DNA of 22,605 nt, from the IMG/VR virus record IMGVR_UViG_3300048105_000071, positions 1-22,605 of that record. One strand, 5' to 3'. Under the pieces are notes generated by a model. The model worked only from the letters and a program-made list of their open reading frames with translations. It had not been told where the DNA came from and searched no databases. Origin of the DNA: a virus. The position numbers and the translations under genes were made by a program. Below are positions 8,352 to 14,688 of this stretch, one piece after another; the stretch's first letter is position 1; each line of letters starts with the position of its first letter.

Positions 8352-8694
8352 GTCTTTAAATTGGGACTGCATCTTTCCGAATCATGCCTTATTATCCTTT
8401 CCTTCAAAGTTAACTCTAATCGTTCAATGTCTTGGGGATTAACCCAATTCTTTACACCGTGTCCTTCTAGTGAGGCCTTACCCCAATTTTATCTAGGTCA
8501 ATAGGTAGTGACCATAAAGAAATTCGTTTACCATACTTTCCCAATTCGTCAAAAATTTCAAGTACTTCTCTGTTCGGTTTCTATCCACACCTCACGATTA
8601 TATGCCACGTCTTAATTGACTTTAACAGTGTGGAACACCTTTTCTATACGGAACAACCTCTCACAACCAACTTACTTCCGTCTCGATTTCCTAC
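8352..8694 (-). pseudogene. Decayed minus-strand protein gene (remnant), function unknown
   Basis: No intact frame spans this 340-base region, but the minus strand carries three protein-like pieces in succession. The first (8662-8582) reads ERLFRIEKVFHTVKVN-stop-DVAYNREVWI with an in-frame TAA at 8614-8612. A one-base shift at about 8581 leads into KPNREVLEIFDELGKYGKRI and SLWSLPIDLDKIG. A second shift in a GGGG run at 8484-8481 leads into GKASLEGHGVKNWVNPQDIE and RLELTLKERIIRHD. No good start codon is present at the 5' end. The pieces join without loss and use the same AT-rich codons as neighbours, so a recently inactivated gene is the simplest reading. I do not recognise the family. Indel sequencing errors are an alternative, but all other genes here are intact. 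Confidence 0.6.
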
Positions 8695-8700
8695 TTTACT

Positions 8701-8730
8701 AGTATACCAAAAAGTTAGGTGCATTGTCAA
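8701..8730 (-). promoter_or_regulatory. Sigma70-like (early-type) promoter, minus strand
   Basis: On the minus strand, TTGACA (8730-8725), an 18-base spacer and TATACT (8706-8701). The spacer shares a C-rich start and a CACC..AACTTTTT core with the two plus-strand promoters at 19741 and 20464, including the same 18-base length. It would start RNA at about 8694 and read through the remnant gene toward the gp23 terminator. Confidence 0.7.
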
Positions 8731-8746
8731 CCTAAATACTAGTATA

Positions 8747-8756
8747 AGAATAAATA
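8747..8756 (+). promoter_or_regulatory. Possible late promoter before the 8782 gene
   Basis: AATAAATA (7 of 8 matches to TATAAATA) lies about 27 bases before the ATG at 8782, followed by GGAG as ribosome binding site. A duplicated decamer TACTAGTATA (8697-8706 and 8737-8746) sits just upstream. The late-promoter call is weaker than at gp18, gp20 and gp22. Confidence 0.4.
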
Positions 8757-8781
8757 CACCTAAATATTATGGAGAATATAA

Positions 8782-9003
8782 ATGAGTGAATATGAAAAGA
8801 CCGTGAAAGTCTTAGAAGGCCCTTGGGAAAGAAGTGCTTTTCCGAATGGCAAAGAAATAACAAATGGAGTTATCAATAGAAAAATAACTACACTATACGA
8901 AGAAGATGGTTATCTATGTGAAGAGATAGTAACTAGAGAGTATAGGAATAACGACTATTTTGATACTACCACAAATAAGAGAGTACTGAAACTCAATGAC
9001 TGA
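8782..9003 (+). CDS. Small conserved-looking protein of unknown function
   Basis: A 73-residue hydrophilic protein (MSEYEKTVKVLEGPWERSAF...). It shows alternating beta-like stretches (GVINRKITTLYEEDGYLCEEIVTREY) and no membrane segment or known motif. GGAG (8771-8774) supports the start. Its last 8 bases overlap the tail-tube-fold gene at 8996, so the pair is translationally coupled and may share a structural role. I do not recognise the family. Confidence 0.7.
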   Translation: MSEYEKTVKVLEGPWERSAFPNGKEITNGVINRKITTLYEEDGYLCEEIVTREYRNNDYFDTTTNKRVLKLND

Positions 9004-9532
9004 TATAAACAAATCTTTACTTAACACCAATAACTTTAGACTTCTTATAGATAAAGTTCCTACTGTTGAGTATTATGTCCAATCTGTAAATATACCTAGT
9101 ATGGTATTTCTAGAAACTGTTATGCCTTCGAGAGTTGGTATAGATGCATTCTTCCCTGGCGATAAAGTCACATTCGGTAATTTAAGTGTCACATTCCTTG
9201 TTGATGAAGACTTAGAAAACTACAAAGAAATGTACGACTGGATGAATGCGATTGTTCCTATTTCAGATACAAGAGACTATAAAGATTATGTTGAAACAGA
9301 TTCATTATCAACAGGTGAGTTAGCAAGTATAAATTCTGATTTAGTTCAGTATTCACAAATTACATTGGTGACTAACACCAATAAAAACTTACCAAATAAA
9401 TTTTTCAAATTTTACGACTGTTTCCCTACAGGATTAGGTGAAATAGAACTGAAATCAGGTTCTGCTGGAGAAGCCGTAACTTGTACTGCAGAATTTAGAT
9501 TTACTTACTTTGACATAAATACCACTAGTTAG
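8996..9532 (+). CDS. Tail-tube-fold structural protein (candidate tail completion/sheath stabiliser gp3)
   Basis: A 178-residue protein with the pattern of T4-like tube-fold proteins: NNFRLLIDKVPTVEYYVQSV, NIPSMVF, then FPGDKVTFGNLSVTFLVDED and NYKEMYDWMNAI. The C-terminal beta stretch (AVTCTAEFRFTYFDI) is also tube-like. It is not a close copy of gp19 at 2413. In marine T4-like genomes the gene between gp23 and uvsY is usually annotated gp3 (tail completion), and the length agrees with T4 gp3 (176). That name is an inference from position and size, while the tube-like pattern is seen directly. Other possibilities are a gp19 paralogue or a gp54-type tube initiator. It overlaps the preceding gene by 8 bases. 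Confidence 0.75.
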   Translation: MTDINKSLLNTNNFRLLIDKVPTVEYYVQSVNIPSMVFLETVMPSRVGIDAFFPGDKVTFGNLSVTFLVDEDLENYKEMYDWMNAIVPISDTRDYKDYVETDSLSTGELASINSDLVQYSQITLVTNTNKNLPNKFFKFYDCFPTGLGEIELKSGSAGEAVTCTAEFRFTYFDINTTS

Positions 9533-9554
9533 AACACCCTTTTTGTGGTATAAT
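9519..9554 (+). promoter_or_regulatory. TATAAT promoter with inverted repeat before uvsY
   Basis: TATAAT at 9549-9554 is preceded by TGG (an extended -10 form) and lies 8 bases before the uvsY ATG at 9563. A 7-base perfect inverted repeat, ATACCAC (9519-9525) and GTGGTAT (9545-9551), spans the region and its right arm overlaps the -10. No convincing -35 or Shine-Dalgarno is visible. If used, the mRNA would be leaderless or nearly so. Confidence 0.5.
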
Positions 9555-9562
9555 TGTATATT

Positions 9563-10006
9563 ATGACTTTAGATGAAATTAAATTATTGTGGGAAAAGGA
9601 TTGTATAATAGATGATATCGAACTAGATAAATCATCATTAGAAGTCCCTAGACTACATGCAAAATATCAAGACTTACTATCTAGTAAGATTCTATTATTA
9701 AAACAACATGAATTTAAGTATAACACTTTACTTAAAGATAAGTGGTTGTGGTTCAATGGTAAAATGGACGAGGATAGAATTAACGAACTAGGTTGGTCTC
9801 ATGACCCATTTGACGGGTTAAAAATTATGAAGAATGACATGCAAATGTTTTTCAATTCAGATACTGATTTACAATCTGCAAAAGCAAAAATAGAGTATCT
9901 AAAAGTTACTATAGATTTTCTTAAAGAATGTATGCAAAATATCACATGGAGACACCAAACGATTAAGAACACAATCGATTGGAGAAAATTCATGGCAGGA
10001 CAATAG
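9563..10006 (+). CDS. uvsY: UvsY recombination mediator
   Basis: A 147-residue helical protein matching T4 UvsY (137 residues): the N-terminus MTLDEIKLLWEKDCIID aligns with the T4 start, and the C-terminal LEYL/TIDFLKECMQNITWRHQTIKNTIDWRKFMAGQ block with the conserved end (FxxGK in T4, FMAGQ here). UvsY loads UvsX recombinase onto gp32-coated single-stranded DNA during recombination-dependent replication. ATG 9563 is preferred over an in-frame TTG at 9554, which falls inside the TATAAT element. It is followed one base later by a dioxygenase gene and then uvsW. Confidence 0.85.
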   Translation: MTLDEIKLLWEKDCIIDDIELDKSSLEVPRLHAKYQDLLSSKILLLKQHEFKYNTLLKDKWLWFNGKMDEDRINELGWSHDPFDGLKIMKNDMQMFFNSDTDLQSAKAKIEYLKVTIDFLKECMQNITWRHQTIKNTIDWRKFMAGQ

Positions 10007-10007
10007 A

Positions 10008-10667
10008 ATGATACTACAAAATTATGTGTGTGAAATACCTGGCTTCTTTACAGATAAAGAAGTACAAGAGTTTCATACTTATGCAAATACCTTACCAGTT
10101 GATGAAGGAAGAGTTGGAGATAATTTCAATGACCAAGATTCAGATGATTCAGACTTTAATATAAATGATTCTATAAGAAGGTCTACTGTAAAATGGTTTA
10201 AGAATGATGAGTTTAGTCTCATGAATAAAATCAATGATGGTATACACGAAGCAAAAGAAATAAGTGGTTGGGGACATGAGTATAGTTACATAGAAAATCT
10301 TCAGTATACAATCTATCAAGAACAAGAAAATAAGAAAGGTGACTTCTATACATGGCATACTGATGCAGGCCCTGATGTATATGATAATGGAATGCATAGA
10401 AAGTTAAGTTTCACCATACAATTAACAGACCCTGATGAGTATGAAGGTGGACACTTTCAATGGTTAGAACCTCAAAATGAATTTAATAAATTAGATTCAA
10501 ATCTTCAAGTTGATTTACAAAATTCTGTAAGAACGATTCCGTTCTCTGCAAAAGCAAAAGGAAGTATGATTGTATTTCCTTCATTCCTATATCACCAAGT
10601 GACCCCAGTGTTGAGAGGAACTCGTATATCCTTAGTTGGATGGTGTGTAGGAAATCGATATGTCTGA
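10008..10667 (+). CDS. Fe(II)/2-oxoglutarate dioxygenase, prolyl 4-hydroxylase/PKHD type
   Basis: A 219-residue oxygenase with the full double-stranded beta-helix iron site: H117 and D119 in YTWHTDAGP, distal H196 in FLYHQVTPV and the 2-oxoglutarate-binding R206 in RGTRISLVGW. The EGGHFQW segment before the second half is typical of the prolyl 4-hydroxylase/PiuC-like group. Such enzymes hydroxylate proteins or small molecules using O2 and 2-oxoglutarate, and the substrate here is unknown. It starts one base after the uvsY stop and overlaps uvsW by 8 bases, so it is part of the recombination operon at least for expression. It is one of three distinct dioxygenases in the window. Confidence 0.88.
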   Translation: MILQNYVCEIPGFFTDKEVQEFHTYANTLPVDEGRVGDNFNDQDSDDSDFNINDSIRRSTVKWFKNDEFSLMNKINDGIHEAKEISGWGHEYSYIENLQYTIYQEQENKKGDFYTWHTDAGPDVYDNGMHRKLSFTIQLTDPDEYEGGHFQWLEPQNEFNKLDSNLQVDLQNSVRTIPFSAKAKGSMIVFPSFLYHQVTPVLRGTRISLVGWCVGNRYV

Positions 10668-12117
10668 TATAGTTAAAGTATCAAAAATAGACGAAGTGTT
10701 TATGAAAGTTCATTGTGATGATGGACTTGCAAGAGACCTCTTTGAGTTCTTCTCATTCACTGTACCTAATGCAAAGTTTATGCCTTCATACAAGAATCGT
10801 ATGTGGGATGGTAAGGTTCGTCTTTTCTCAATTAAAACACACAAAATATACATTGGTTTACTTCCATATGTTGATGAGTTCTGTAGAGAAAGAGGTTACG
10901 GGTTCGAGGGTATAGAAGAAGTTATCGGAGATAAGAATAGAATGTCTGATGAAGATGTTGACTTCTTTGTCAATGGGGATGGTTTAATACCTGGCCTTGG
11001 TCTTCCATTTGCACCTCGTGATTATCAAGTAGATGCATTTAAGACTGCAGTGCAGTATGGTAGACAACTCTTATTATCCCCTACTGCAAGTGGTAAGTCT
11101 CTAATCATTTATATGTTATGTAGATGGTTTGAAGGAGAGATGTCATTACCTAACTGTAAGACTGTAATCATAGTTCCCACCACCTCACTGGTAGAACAAA
11201 TGACAAAAGATTTTGAAGAGTACGGATATAAAGAAAGAGTATGTAAGATATATCATGGACAAGAAGTCTTTGATGCACCTATTACCGTCACCACATGGCA
11301 ATCATTCGCAAAAGCTCCAAAGGAGGTGCTAGAGTCTTTTGATGTTGTCATTGGTGACGAAGCACATTTATTCAAAGCACAAACACTCAAGTCTATCCTA
11401 GAGAAGATGAAGACTACTGCAATCCGTATTGGAACCACGGGAACCTTAGATGGTTCAGAGGTTCATAGACTACAACTAGAAGGTTTGTTCGGCCCAGTCA
11501 AAAAGGTAATCTCAACTAAAGAATTGATGGAAGAAGGCACTATCGCAAACTTAGAGATAGATTGTGTTATACTTCGTCATCTTAAACAAAAGAAAACTAC
11601 ATACCAAGATGAGATGGATTACTTGGTATCGAATGATAGTAGAAACGACTTTATCTGTAACCTAGTGTATAGTCTGAAAGGAAACACACTTGTACTATTC
11701 CAGTATGTTGAAAAACATGGTGAAGTCTTGCATGGTAAAATGTTTAATAGACTTGGAGATAAGTTACACTATGTGTATGGTGGAACAGATACCGAAGATA
11801 GGGAAGAGGTGAGAACCTTAGTAGAGAAAGCGAATGACAATGTTATCCTCGCATCTTATGGAACATTTTCTACTGGTGTGAATATTAAAAAGATAGACAA
11901 TGTTATCTTCGCATCCCCTTCTAAATCTAGAATACGAAACCTACAGTCAATTGGTAGGGGTCTTCGTAAGACTGATGGAAAGACATCTATGAGATTGTTT
12001 GATATAGCAGATGACCTTCAATGTGATAATTATACTCTTAATCATCTTAAGGAAAGAATAAATATTTACAATGAAGAAGGATTCTCTTATAACATCAAAC
12101 AGTTTGATTTAAAATGA
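10660..12117 (+). CDS. uvsW: UvsW-type SF2 DNA/RNA helicase
   Basis: A 485-residue superfamily 2 helicase: N-terminal substrate domain (about 1-115; SYKNRMWDGKVRLF is typical of UvsW), Q-like PRDYQVDAF at 119, Walker A SPTASGKS at 140-147, motif II DEAH at 233-236, motif III GTTGT at about 258-262, and motif VI QSIGRGLRKTDG in the C-terminal RecA-like domain. T4 UvsW (about 500 residues) unwinds R-loops and branched DNA, shutting off origin-initiated replication and supporting recombination-dependent replication. It overlaps the upstream dioxygenase by 8 bases and the downstream PhyH-type gene by 4, suggesting a single translationally coupled unit. Confidence 0.95.
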   Translation: MSDIVKVSKIDEVFMKVHCDDGLARDLFEFFSFTVPNAKFMPSYKNRMWDGKVRLFSIKTHKIYIGLLPYVDEFCRERGYGFEGIEEVIGDKNRMSDEDVDFFVNGDGLIPGLGLPFAPRDYQVDAFKTAVQYGRQLLLSPTASGKSLIIYMLCRWFEGEMSLPNCKTVIIVPTTSLVEQMTKDFEEYGYKERVCKIYHGQEVFDAPITVTTWQSFAKAPKEVLESFDVVIGDEAHLFKAQTLKSILEKMKTTAIRIGTTGTLDGSEVHRLQLEGLFGPVKKVISTKELMEEGTIANLEIDCVILRHLKQKKTTYQDEMDYLVSNDSRNDFICNLVYSLKGNTLVLFQYVEKHGEVLHGKMFNRLGDKLHYVYGGTDTEDREEVRTLVEKANDNVILASYGTFSTGVNIKKIDNVIFASPSKSRIRNLQSIGRGLRKTDGKTSMRLFDIADDLQCDNYTLNHLKERINIYNEEGFSYNIKQFDLK

Positions 12118-12827
12118 TTCAATGGCCTAATAATCAAGGATACGACATACTAGATAAATTTCTCACCAAAGAGGAATATGAACACTATTACAATGTCTGT
12201 AAGAATGTATACAATGAAGTCCTAAACAATCCAAACAAGGAAGAGTACTGTTGGAATGACAGGGATGAACTGAATCTCAATAAAATAGAAGGTGCTTGTA
12301 AGTTTGAACCCGAATTTCTTAAACTTGCATCCCATCCATCTCTCGTAGAGAAAGCAAAAAAACTCCTAAATACTAGTGAAAGTATTGATGTTTACATTAG
12401 TAAATTCTTCCCAATGAAAGCTGGGACTGGTCATTCTACATATATGCACCAAGATAATTACTTCTTCAATGGAGATAGTAATGAGATTATAAGTTGTGCA
12501 GTTTATATGGAAGATACCTCTAAAGAGAATGGTTGTTTAAGACTTGCACATAAGAGTCATACAAATGGATTAGTTCCACATAATCATTCAAGTAACATAG
12601 ATGGTATCAGTTGGATTGAACCTAGAATTGCTAATAAGATGAAGATAGTTGATATGGAGAGAGAAGCACCATATGCAACATTCTTTGATATCAATTTAGT
12701 TCACGGATGTTATAATAACAAATCTAATAGAACTCGTTTCAGTCTTGCATGGGAATACATCAAGACCAGTAACAAAGACGTAGTCAATTCAGATTTACCA
12801 TTTTGCGATAGGAGTACAATTGGGTGA
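12114..12827 (+). CDS. Phytanoyl-CoA dioxygenase (PhyH)-like 2-oxoglutarate oxygenase
   Basis: A 237-residue protein of the PhyH branch of Fe(II)/2-oxoglutarate oxygenases. Iron ligands are H112 and D114 in YMHQDNYFF, with the distal His in LVHGCYNN (H197) and R208 in NRTRFSLAW. SCAVYMEDTSKENGCLRLAHKSH is the characteristic central block of the family, in which the enzyme reads 'x-D-x-x-x-x-N-G-x-L'. The substrate is not predictable; PhyH relatives act on acyl chains, amino-acid derivatives and antibiotics. The ATG overlaps the uvsW stop (ATGA), and its stop overlaps the GTG of the next gene. Confidence 0.85.
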   Translation: MIQWPNNQGYDILDKFLTKEEYEHYYNVCKNVYNEVLNNPNKEEYCWNDRDELNLNKIEGACKFEPEFLKLASHPSLVEKAKKLLNTSESIDVYISKFFPMKAGTGHSTYMHQDNYFFNGDSNEIISCAVYMEDTSKENGCLRLAHKSHTNGLVPHNHSSNIDGISWIEPRIANKMKIVDMEREAPYATFFDINLVHGCYNNKSNRTRFSLAWEYIKTSNKDVVNSDLPFCDRSTIG

Positions 12828-13282
12828 GACCAAAAGATTTAGCAGCGAGAAAGTACGAAGTTCTTAAACTTAAGACAGGAACTGAAATATGTGGTATGAC
12901 TAGGGATACTGGAAAGGGTACTGAAGTGATACTTCCTATGATATGTCAACTCAATGCAATCACAAAGAAACAAACACTCGCAACTTTTTATCCATATGCA
13001 CCTCTATCAAAAGACCCTGCAATAACTATTGCATCTGAACAAATTCTACATAGAAGTAATATGAACGACCAGTTCATTCCATTCTATGATGAAGCATCTT
13101 CCCAATGGCAAACAATGGTAGAAGAAGGTAGAATACCTTTAACTAATAAATCTAATATAAGAGGATTAGTTGAACAAACTATTGAAGAAATGATTTCTAA
13201 TACTTATGATGAGTATGAAGATGTCTCCGAAGAAGACATAGACCTTTACGATATCGCTAAAGGAAATAAAGTAATTCACTAG
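12824..13282 (+). CDS. Conserved-looking phage protein, unknown (possible Sm-like N-terminal fold)
   Basis: A 152-residue protein started by GTG overlapping the preceding TGA (GTGA). The N-terminal 60 residues (YEVLKLKTGTEICGMTRDTG, EVILPMICQLNAI) have the beta-strand and 'KTGTEI.G' pattern of small Sm/LSm-like barrels, but this is a resemblance only. The C-terminal 40 residues are acidic and helical (EEMISNTYDEYEDVSEEDID), the kind of tail that can carry an interaction motif. The gene sits between uvsW and the late-transcription factor gp55 in marine T4-like order, so a role in transcription or recombination is possible but not shown. It ends the coupled uvsY-uvsW run. Confidence 0.7.
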   Translation: MRPKDLAARKYEVLKLKTGTEICGMTRDTGKGTEVILPMICQLNAITKKQTLATFYPYAPLSKDPAITIASEQILHRSNMNDQFIPFYDEASSQWQTMVEEGRIPLTNKSNIRGLVEQTIEEMISNTYDEYEDVSEEDIDLYDIAKGNKVIH

Positions 13283-13315
13283 GCTAAAAAACTTACTAAA
13301 TAACTGCGTATAACC

Positions 13316-13344
13316 TTGACTTATAATCAATTATAGGTTATAAT
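13316..13344 (+). promoter_or_regulatory. Sigma70-like promoter of the small-protein cassette
   Basis: TTGACT (13316-13321), a 17-base spacer and TATAAT (13339-13344) make a near-consensus bacterial promoter. RNA would start near 13351, about 17 bases before the first small ORF, with AGGA at 13358-13361 as ribosome binding site. Confidence 0.75.
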
Positions 13345-13367
13345 GATAATTTAATATAGGAAAAACC

Positions 13368-13538
13368 ATGACCACAGCAACTTATTTTGCGAAGAGCATG
13401 GTGCGAAAAGCTAGAGAAGTCAACCACCTCATCCGTCCTCAAAAACGAAACTTGGTTGATGTTATTGAATTTTTAGTACTGATGACTCTTCCCTTCATAC
13501 TACCATTCATTGTAATGTACTATACGGTACAATTCTAA
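13368..13538 (+). CDS. Small membrane protein 1 (56 aa), unknown
   Basis: Too short for usual gene callers, but it follows a promoter and ribosome binding site (AGGA, 6 bases away). The product has a basic N-terminal half (KSMVRKAREVNHLIRPQKR) and a hydrophobic segment at about residues 33-52 (FLVLMTLPFILPFIVMYY), so it is probably a single-pass inner membrane protein with its N-terminus inside. The TAA overlaps the next ATG by one base (TAATG). Function unknown; early host-directed effects are a guess. Confidence 0.65.
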   Translation: MTTATYFAKSMVRKAREVNHLIRPQKRNLVDVIEFLVLMTLPFILPFIVMYYTVQF

Positions 13539-13636
13539 TGTCTAATACAACTAAAACTAAACTAACTGAGCGATTAGAGATAGGAACACTTATTACTGTT
13601 TTTATATTCTCTACTATGTCTCTTACTGGAATCTAA
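13538..13636 (+). CDS. Small hydrophobic peptide 2 (32 aa), unknown
   Basis: A 32-residue frame coupled to the upstream gene by TAATG. The first 14 residues are hydrophilic (MSNTTKTKLTERLE) and residues 15-32 are hydrophobic (IGTLITVFIFSTMSLTGI), reading as one short membrane segment. Its position inside a run of four tightly packed small frames supports translation. Alone it would not be callable. Confidence 0.45.
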   Translation: MSNTTKTKLTERLEIGTLITVFIFSTMSLTGI

Positions 13637-13637
13637 T

Positions 13638-13841
13638 ATGTTTATACCTTGGTTCTCAAGACCTGAAACTGAAAAGAAAGTATTACAAGTAGTTAACCTT
13701 TCACCAAATGAAGATATCATAGAAAAGTTAACAGAGATACATCCAATGAGACAAGTCTTTTGGGCATCCATAATTCAAGTATGTGTGTTTGGAGTTATGC
13801 TCCTCGCATTTTTTACTATTGACTCATTTTTGGGTCACTAA
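13638..13841 (+). CDS. Small membrane protein 3 (67 aa), unknown
   Basis: Begins one base after the preceding stop (TAATATG). Residues 1-38 are mostly soluble and charged (FSRPETEKKVLQVVNLSPNE), and a clear transmembrane segment follows at about 40-63 (FWASIIQVCVFGVMLLAFF). It is therefore a predicted tail-anchored or single-pass membrane protein. No family recognised. The next ATG directly follows its TAA. Confidence 0.65.
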   Translation: MFIPWFSRPETEKKVLQVVNLSPNEDIIEKLTEIHPMRQVFWASIIQVCVFGVMLLAFFTIDSFLGH

Positions 13842-13979
13842 ATGAAACACTATATAATATATACAATATTATCATTAACTATGTTCTATTTGGCTATTGG
13901 TGATTTGGAAAGAATGTCTCGTGCTTTACCATCAAAAAGTCGTACCATTCCGTTGGATGCATATATCCCCAAGTTATAA
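13842..13979 (+). CDS. Small membrane or exported peptide 4 (45 aa), unknown
   Basis: Starts directly after the previous stop (TAAATG). The N-terminal MKHYIIYTILSLTMFYLAIG is a hydrophobic helix (residues 4-20) that could be a membrane anchor or uncleaved signal; the remainder (RALPSKSRTIPLDAYIPKL) is basic and proline-containing. It is the last member of the four-gene cassette, with a terminator-like hairpin 15-70 bases downstream. Function unknown. Confidence 0.5.
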   Translation: MKHYIIYTILSLTMFYLAIGDLERMSRALPSKSRTIPLDAYIPKL

Positions 13980-13992
13980 CTGCTATATAGCT

Positions 13993-14050
13993 TCTCCCGT
14001 GGGACATATTAATCATATCATGAGAAATGAAATCCCACAAGGGGTTTTTT
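13993..14050 (+). terminator. Terminator-like hairpin after the small-protein cassette
   Basis: CTCCCGTGGGA (13993-14004 region) pairs with TCCCACAAGGGG (14033-14044), a GC-rich stem with a two-base bulge and a large AT-rich loop, followed by TTTTTT (14045-14050). This fits intrinsic termination, though the loop is long. The right arm can instead pair with a downstream sequence (see the 14039-14098 inverted repeat). Confidence 0.55.
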
Positions 14051-14098
14051 GAAATAACTGCTAAAAACTTCAATAAAATAAATACTTAAAAACCCCTT
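14039..14098. repeat. 11-bp perfect inverted repeat between the cassette and gp55
   Basis: AAGGGGTTTTT (14039-14049) and AAAAACCCCTT (14088-14098) are perfect complements separated by 38 bases. The left arm is also the right arm and T-run of the terminator-like hairpin, so the two structures exclude each other. The right arm runs into the possible -35 of the gp55 promoter. The loop contains AATAAATA (14077-14084), 7 of 8 matches to a late promoter. Confidence 0.6.
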
Positions 14099-14124
14099 AC
14101 AATATACAAATTATTGTGTATAAT
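14097..14124 (+). promoter_or_regulatory. Promoter of gp55
   Basis: TATAAT at 14119-14124 with a weaker -35 TTACAA at 14097-14102 (16-base spacer). A palindrome TATACA...TGTATA (14104-14109 region and 14116-14122) overlaps the -10. The ATG at 14131 lies where transcription should begin, so the mRNA may be leaderless. Only a weak AGG precedes the start. Confidence 0.5.
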
Positions 14125-14130
14125 AGGTAC

Positions 14131-14688
14131 ATGACTACTAAAAAAGACCCTAAAAAAGCAGAACATTACGTCAACAACAAAGAGTTCACGGCTGCAGTTG
14201 CAGAATATGTTGCTCAAATAAAAGAAGCAAAAGAGAAGGAGAATACTTCTCCTCAAATGTCAGAGTACATAGGAGAGTGCATTTATAAGATTGCAACAAG
14301 ACTATCTACAAGACCAAACTTCATAAACTATACCTATAGAGATGAGATGATTTGTGATGCAATAGAAAACTGCATACAATACATAGGTAACTTTAATGTT
14401 GAGAAATCAAATAATGCATTCGCATATATTACTCAAATTTGTTATTACGCTTTCTTAAGAAGAATACAAAAAGAAAAGAAACAAGTGTACATTAAACAAC
14501 AGGCCATAGATGCAACTAATGTTACTATGGATGCATTCGATACTATAGATGGTCAACATGACCCATCATTAATAAACACAAATGTTGAATGGATGCAGGA
14601 AAATATGACTAGGGTTGAATATCAACCAAGAAAATCTAAAAAAACAAAAGTAAAAAAAGAAACCAATTTAGAGAAATTTAGTAAATGA
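14131..14688 (+). CDS. 55: Late-transcription sigma factor (gp55-like)
   Basis: A 185-residue protein from ATG 14131, the same length as T4 gp55. The match runs through YVNNKEFTAAVAEYV (T4 has YVNNKEL at the same place), the region-2-like RDEMICDAIENCIQYIGNFN, and NAFAYITQICYYAFLRRIQK followed by EKK. gp55 binds host RNA polymerase core and recognises TATAAATA. With the sliding clamp it drives late genes, so it would activate the octamers mapped here. The C-terminal NLEKFSK is in the place of the T4 clamp-binding tail, but the motif is poor. An in-frame GTG at 14116 lies just before the -10 and is unlikely to be the start. The stop overlaps gp47 (ATGA). Confidence 0.9.
   Translation: MTTKKDPKKAEHYVNNKEFTAAVAEYVAQIKEAKEKENTSPQMSEYIGECIYKIATRLSTRPNFINYTYRDEMICDAIENCIQYIGNFNVEKSNNAFAYITQICYYAFLRRIQKEKKQVYIKQQAIDATNVTMDAFDTIDGQHDPSLINTNVEWMQENMTRVEYQPRKSKKTKVKKETNLEKFSK

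Noticed and set aside
9554-9562. TTG start giving a UvsY three residues longer
   Set aside because: It lies in the TATAAT element, and the ATG at 9563 aligns with the T4 UvsY start.
14116-14130. GTG start giving a gp55 five residues longer
   Set aside because: It lies directly before and into the -10 element; ATG 14131 gives the T4 length of 185 residues.
13980-14130. A tRNA or small structured RNA in the gap before gp55
   Set aside because: No cloverleaf or CCA-type end is visible; the structure is better explained as terminator and alternative hairpin.
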